A DNA stretch of 64,000 bases from Limnohabitans sp. Its GTDB lineage: Bacteria > Bacteroidota > Bacteroidia > Flavobacteriales > Flavobacteriaceae. Every line of letters starts with the position of its first letter. Position 1 is the stretch's first letter. The notes beneath the pieces are model-generated. The model searched no databases. It saw nothing but the letters and a program-made list of their open reading frames with translations, and was not told the origin of the DNA. A program made the position numbers and the translations under genes. Positions 62,770 through 64,000 of the stretch are shown here, one piece after another. The stretch is from the NCBI GenBank assembly GCA_030053945.1, contig JASGCW010000010.1, positions 1 through 64,000 on the forward strand. Direction: 5' to 3'.

Positions 62770-64000
62770 ATGAAGAAAATATATATAGTAGCGTTAAGCA
62801 TATTTTTATCTATAGCTATGCAAGCACAAAATGATAGACAACAGCCAAAACCTGGACCGGCACCTAAAGTAAATGTAGGTAAACCTCAAAGTTTTACTCT
62901 AGCAAATGGACTGAAAGTGATGGTGGTAGAAAATAGTAAACTCCCACGAGTTTCATTTAATTTACAAATTGACAATGCTCCTTATACTGAGGGTTCTAAA
63001 AAGGGTGTAGATGATTTGACTAGCGCATTAATGGGTAAAGGAACGACCAAAATTTCTAAAGATGCCTTTAATGAAGAAATTGATTTTCTAGGCGCCGATA
63101 TTAATTTTACTTCAAGCGGAGCAAAAGCTTATGGATTATCTAAATATGCAGGTCGAATATTAGAATTGATGGCGCAAGGTTCTTTAGATCCAAATTTTAC
63201 GCAAGAAGAATTAGACAAAGAAAAAGCTAAACTAATAGAAGGTTTAAAATCAAATGAGAAAAATGTGGCAACCACTTTAGCAAGAGTTGAGAATGTTTTA
63301 GCGTTTGGTAAAAATCATCCTAATGGGGAATTTTTAAGTGAACAAACAATAAACAATGTTACTTTAAATGATGTTATTGCTCATTATCACACTTATTTTG
63401 TGCCTACAAATGCATATTTAGTAGTTATTGGGGATGTAAAGCTTGCTGATGTTAAAGCTAAAGTTGAAAAAGCTTTTGCCGAATGGGATAATGCAGTTGC
63501 ACCACAAACTACTTTTGTAAACCCTAGAAATGTTCAATACTCTCAAATCAATTTTATTGATATGCCTAATGCGGTTCAGTCTGAAATAGCTGTTGTAAAT
63601 ACAACTAATTTGAAAATGACTGATAAAGATTACTTTGCTGCGCTTATGGCAAATCAAATTTTAGGTGGAGGAGCAGAAGGTAGATTGTTTTTAAATCTTC
63701 GTGAAAAACACGCTTGGACCTATGGTTCTTATTCTTCTGTAGGTGCTGGAAAATACACTACTAAGTTTAGAGCAAGTGCACAGGTTCGAAATGCAGTTAC
63801 GGATAGTGCAGTAGTTGAAATATTGAATGAATTGAAAAAAATTAGAACTGATCTTGTTTCAGATGCCGATTTAAGTTTAGCAAAATCTAAGTTTGTAGGG
63901 AATTTTGTGATGCAAATTCAAAAACCAGAAACAGTTGCTCGATATGCACTTCTAACAGAAACGCAAAAACTTCCAGCAGATTTTTATGAAAATTATATCA
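62770..64000 (+). CDS. M16 peptidase-like protein, non-catalytic subunit, partial
   Basis: Open from ATG 62770 to the window edge (410 codons; C-terminus missing). It has a signal peptide (IYIVALSIFLSIAMQAQ) and the M16 fold, but the zinc motif HxxEH is replaced (the aligned position reads GVDDLTSALMGKGT). The C-terminal M16 substrate-binding motif is present (LGGGAEGRLFLNLREKHAWTYG). It is cotranscribed with the active partner. Confidence 0.92.
   Translation, partial: MKKIYIVALSIFLSIAMQAQNDRQQPKPGPAPKVNVGKPQSFTLANGLKVMVVENSKLPRVSFNLQIDNAPYTEGSKKGVDDLTSALMGKGTTKISKDAFNEEIDFLGADINFTSSGAKAYGLSKYAGRILELMAQGSLDPNFTQEELDKEKAKLIEGLKSNEKNVATTLARVENVLAFGKNHPNGEFLSEQTINNVTLNDVIAHYHTYFVPTNAYLVVIGDVKLADVKAKVEKAFAEWDNAVAPQTTFVNPRNVQYSQINFIDMPNAVQSEIAVVNTTNLKMTDKDYFAALMANQILGGGAEGRLFLNLREKHAWTYGSYSSVGAGKYTTKFRASAQVRNAVTDSAVVEILNELKKIRTDLVSDADLSLAKSKFVGNFVMQIQKPETVARYALLTETQKLPADFYENYI

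Overview
The window is AT-rich (about one third G+C by eye) and comes from a member of the Flavobacteriia, most likely Flavobacterium or a close relative. The evidence is the gene content (TamL-type assembly lipoprotein, DUF4403 and DUF2797 proteins, a GH3-family protein, an MbnP/MbnH pair, an L21 protein with a helix-hairpin-helix tail, an AccD that has lost its zinc cysteines) and promoters of the Bacteroidetes type (TTTG, about 19-21 bp, TAnnTTTG). No rRNA or tRNA gene, CRISPR array or complete insertion sequence was seen.

Left end (1-9.3 kb) is accessory DNA with a toxin-island look. On the minus strand lie a truncated lipoprotein, an unknown 423-residue protein, a frameshifted remnant of a larger gene, a small putative immunity gene, an 864-residue protein ending in a bacterial EndoU nuclease domain, and a patatin-like phospholipase. 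After 1.2 kb of repeat-containing noncoding DNA, a plus-strand trio follows: an M15 peptidoglycan peptidase without signal peptide, a small lipoprotein and a small helical protein. These look like effector/immunity sets, but no secretion machinery is in the window.

Housekeeping DNA fills 9.4-24.5 kb: accD, fbaA, tamL diverging from an rRNA/tRNA methyltransferase gene, an orphan FtsX/MacB-type permease, purH, the rod-shape operon mreB-mreC-mreD-pbp2-rodA, and a secreted DNA/RNA nuclease. From 24.6 to 30.3 kb come a coiled-coil protein, an XRE/antitoxin/ParE-type trio, a PagL-like lipid A deacylase, and a small operon with a polyprenyl diphosphate synthase. A TetR-TolC-adaptor-RND efflux operon (30.5-37.2 kb) has a perfect inverted repeat in its promoter. 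A cytochrome oxidase assembly and subunit cluster follows (37.2-42.4 kb): heme O synthase, two subunits III, subunit IV, SCO and DUF420 proteins.

The most unusual stretch is 42.4-46.9 kb. Five unrelated, same-strand genes are each separated by imperfect palindromes with integron attC-like features (GTTRRRY-type ends, inverted arms with an unpaired base). It reads as a gene-cassette array lacking an integrase. It is bordered by repeat DNA that also occurs inverted near 26.4 kb. Next comes an MbnP/MbnH pair (copper-binding protein and diheme enzyme), with a 186-bp MITE-like element between the two genes.

The right end (50-64 kb) carries a small membrane protein, a DUF4403 lipoprotein, a TolC/HlyD pair without an inner-membrane partner, DUF2797, GH3, an OmpA/PD40 outer-membrane protein, queD, rpmA, rplU, and two M16 peptidases, the second cut by the window end. 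At least four families of short dispersed repeats are scattered through intergenic DNA.
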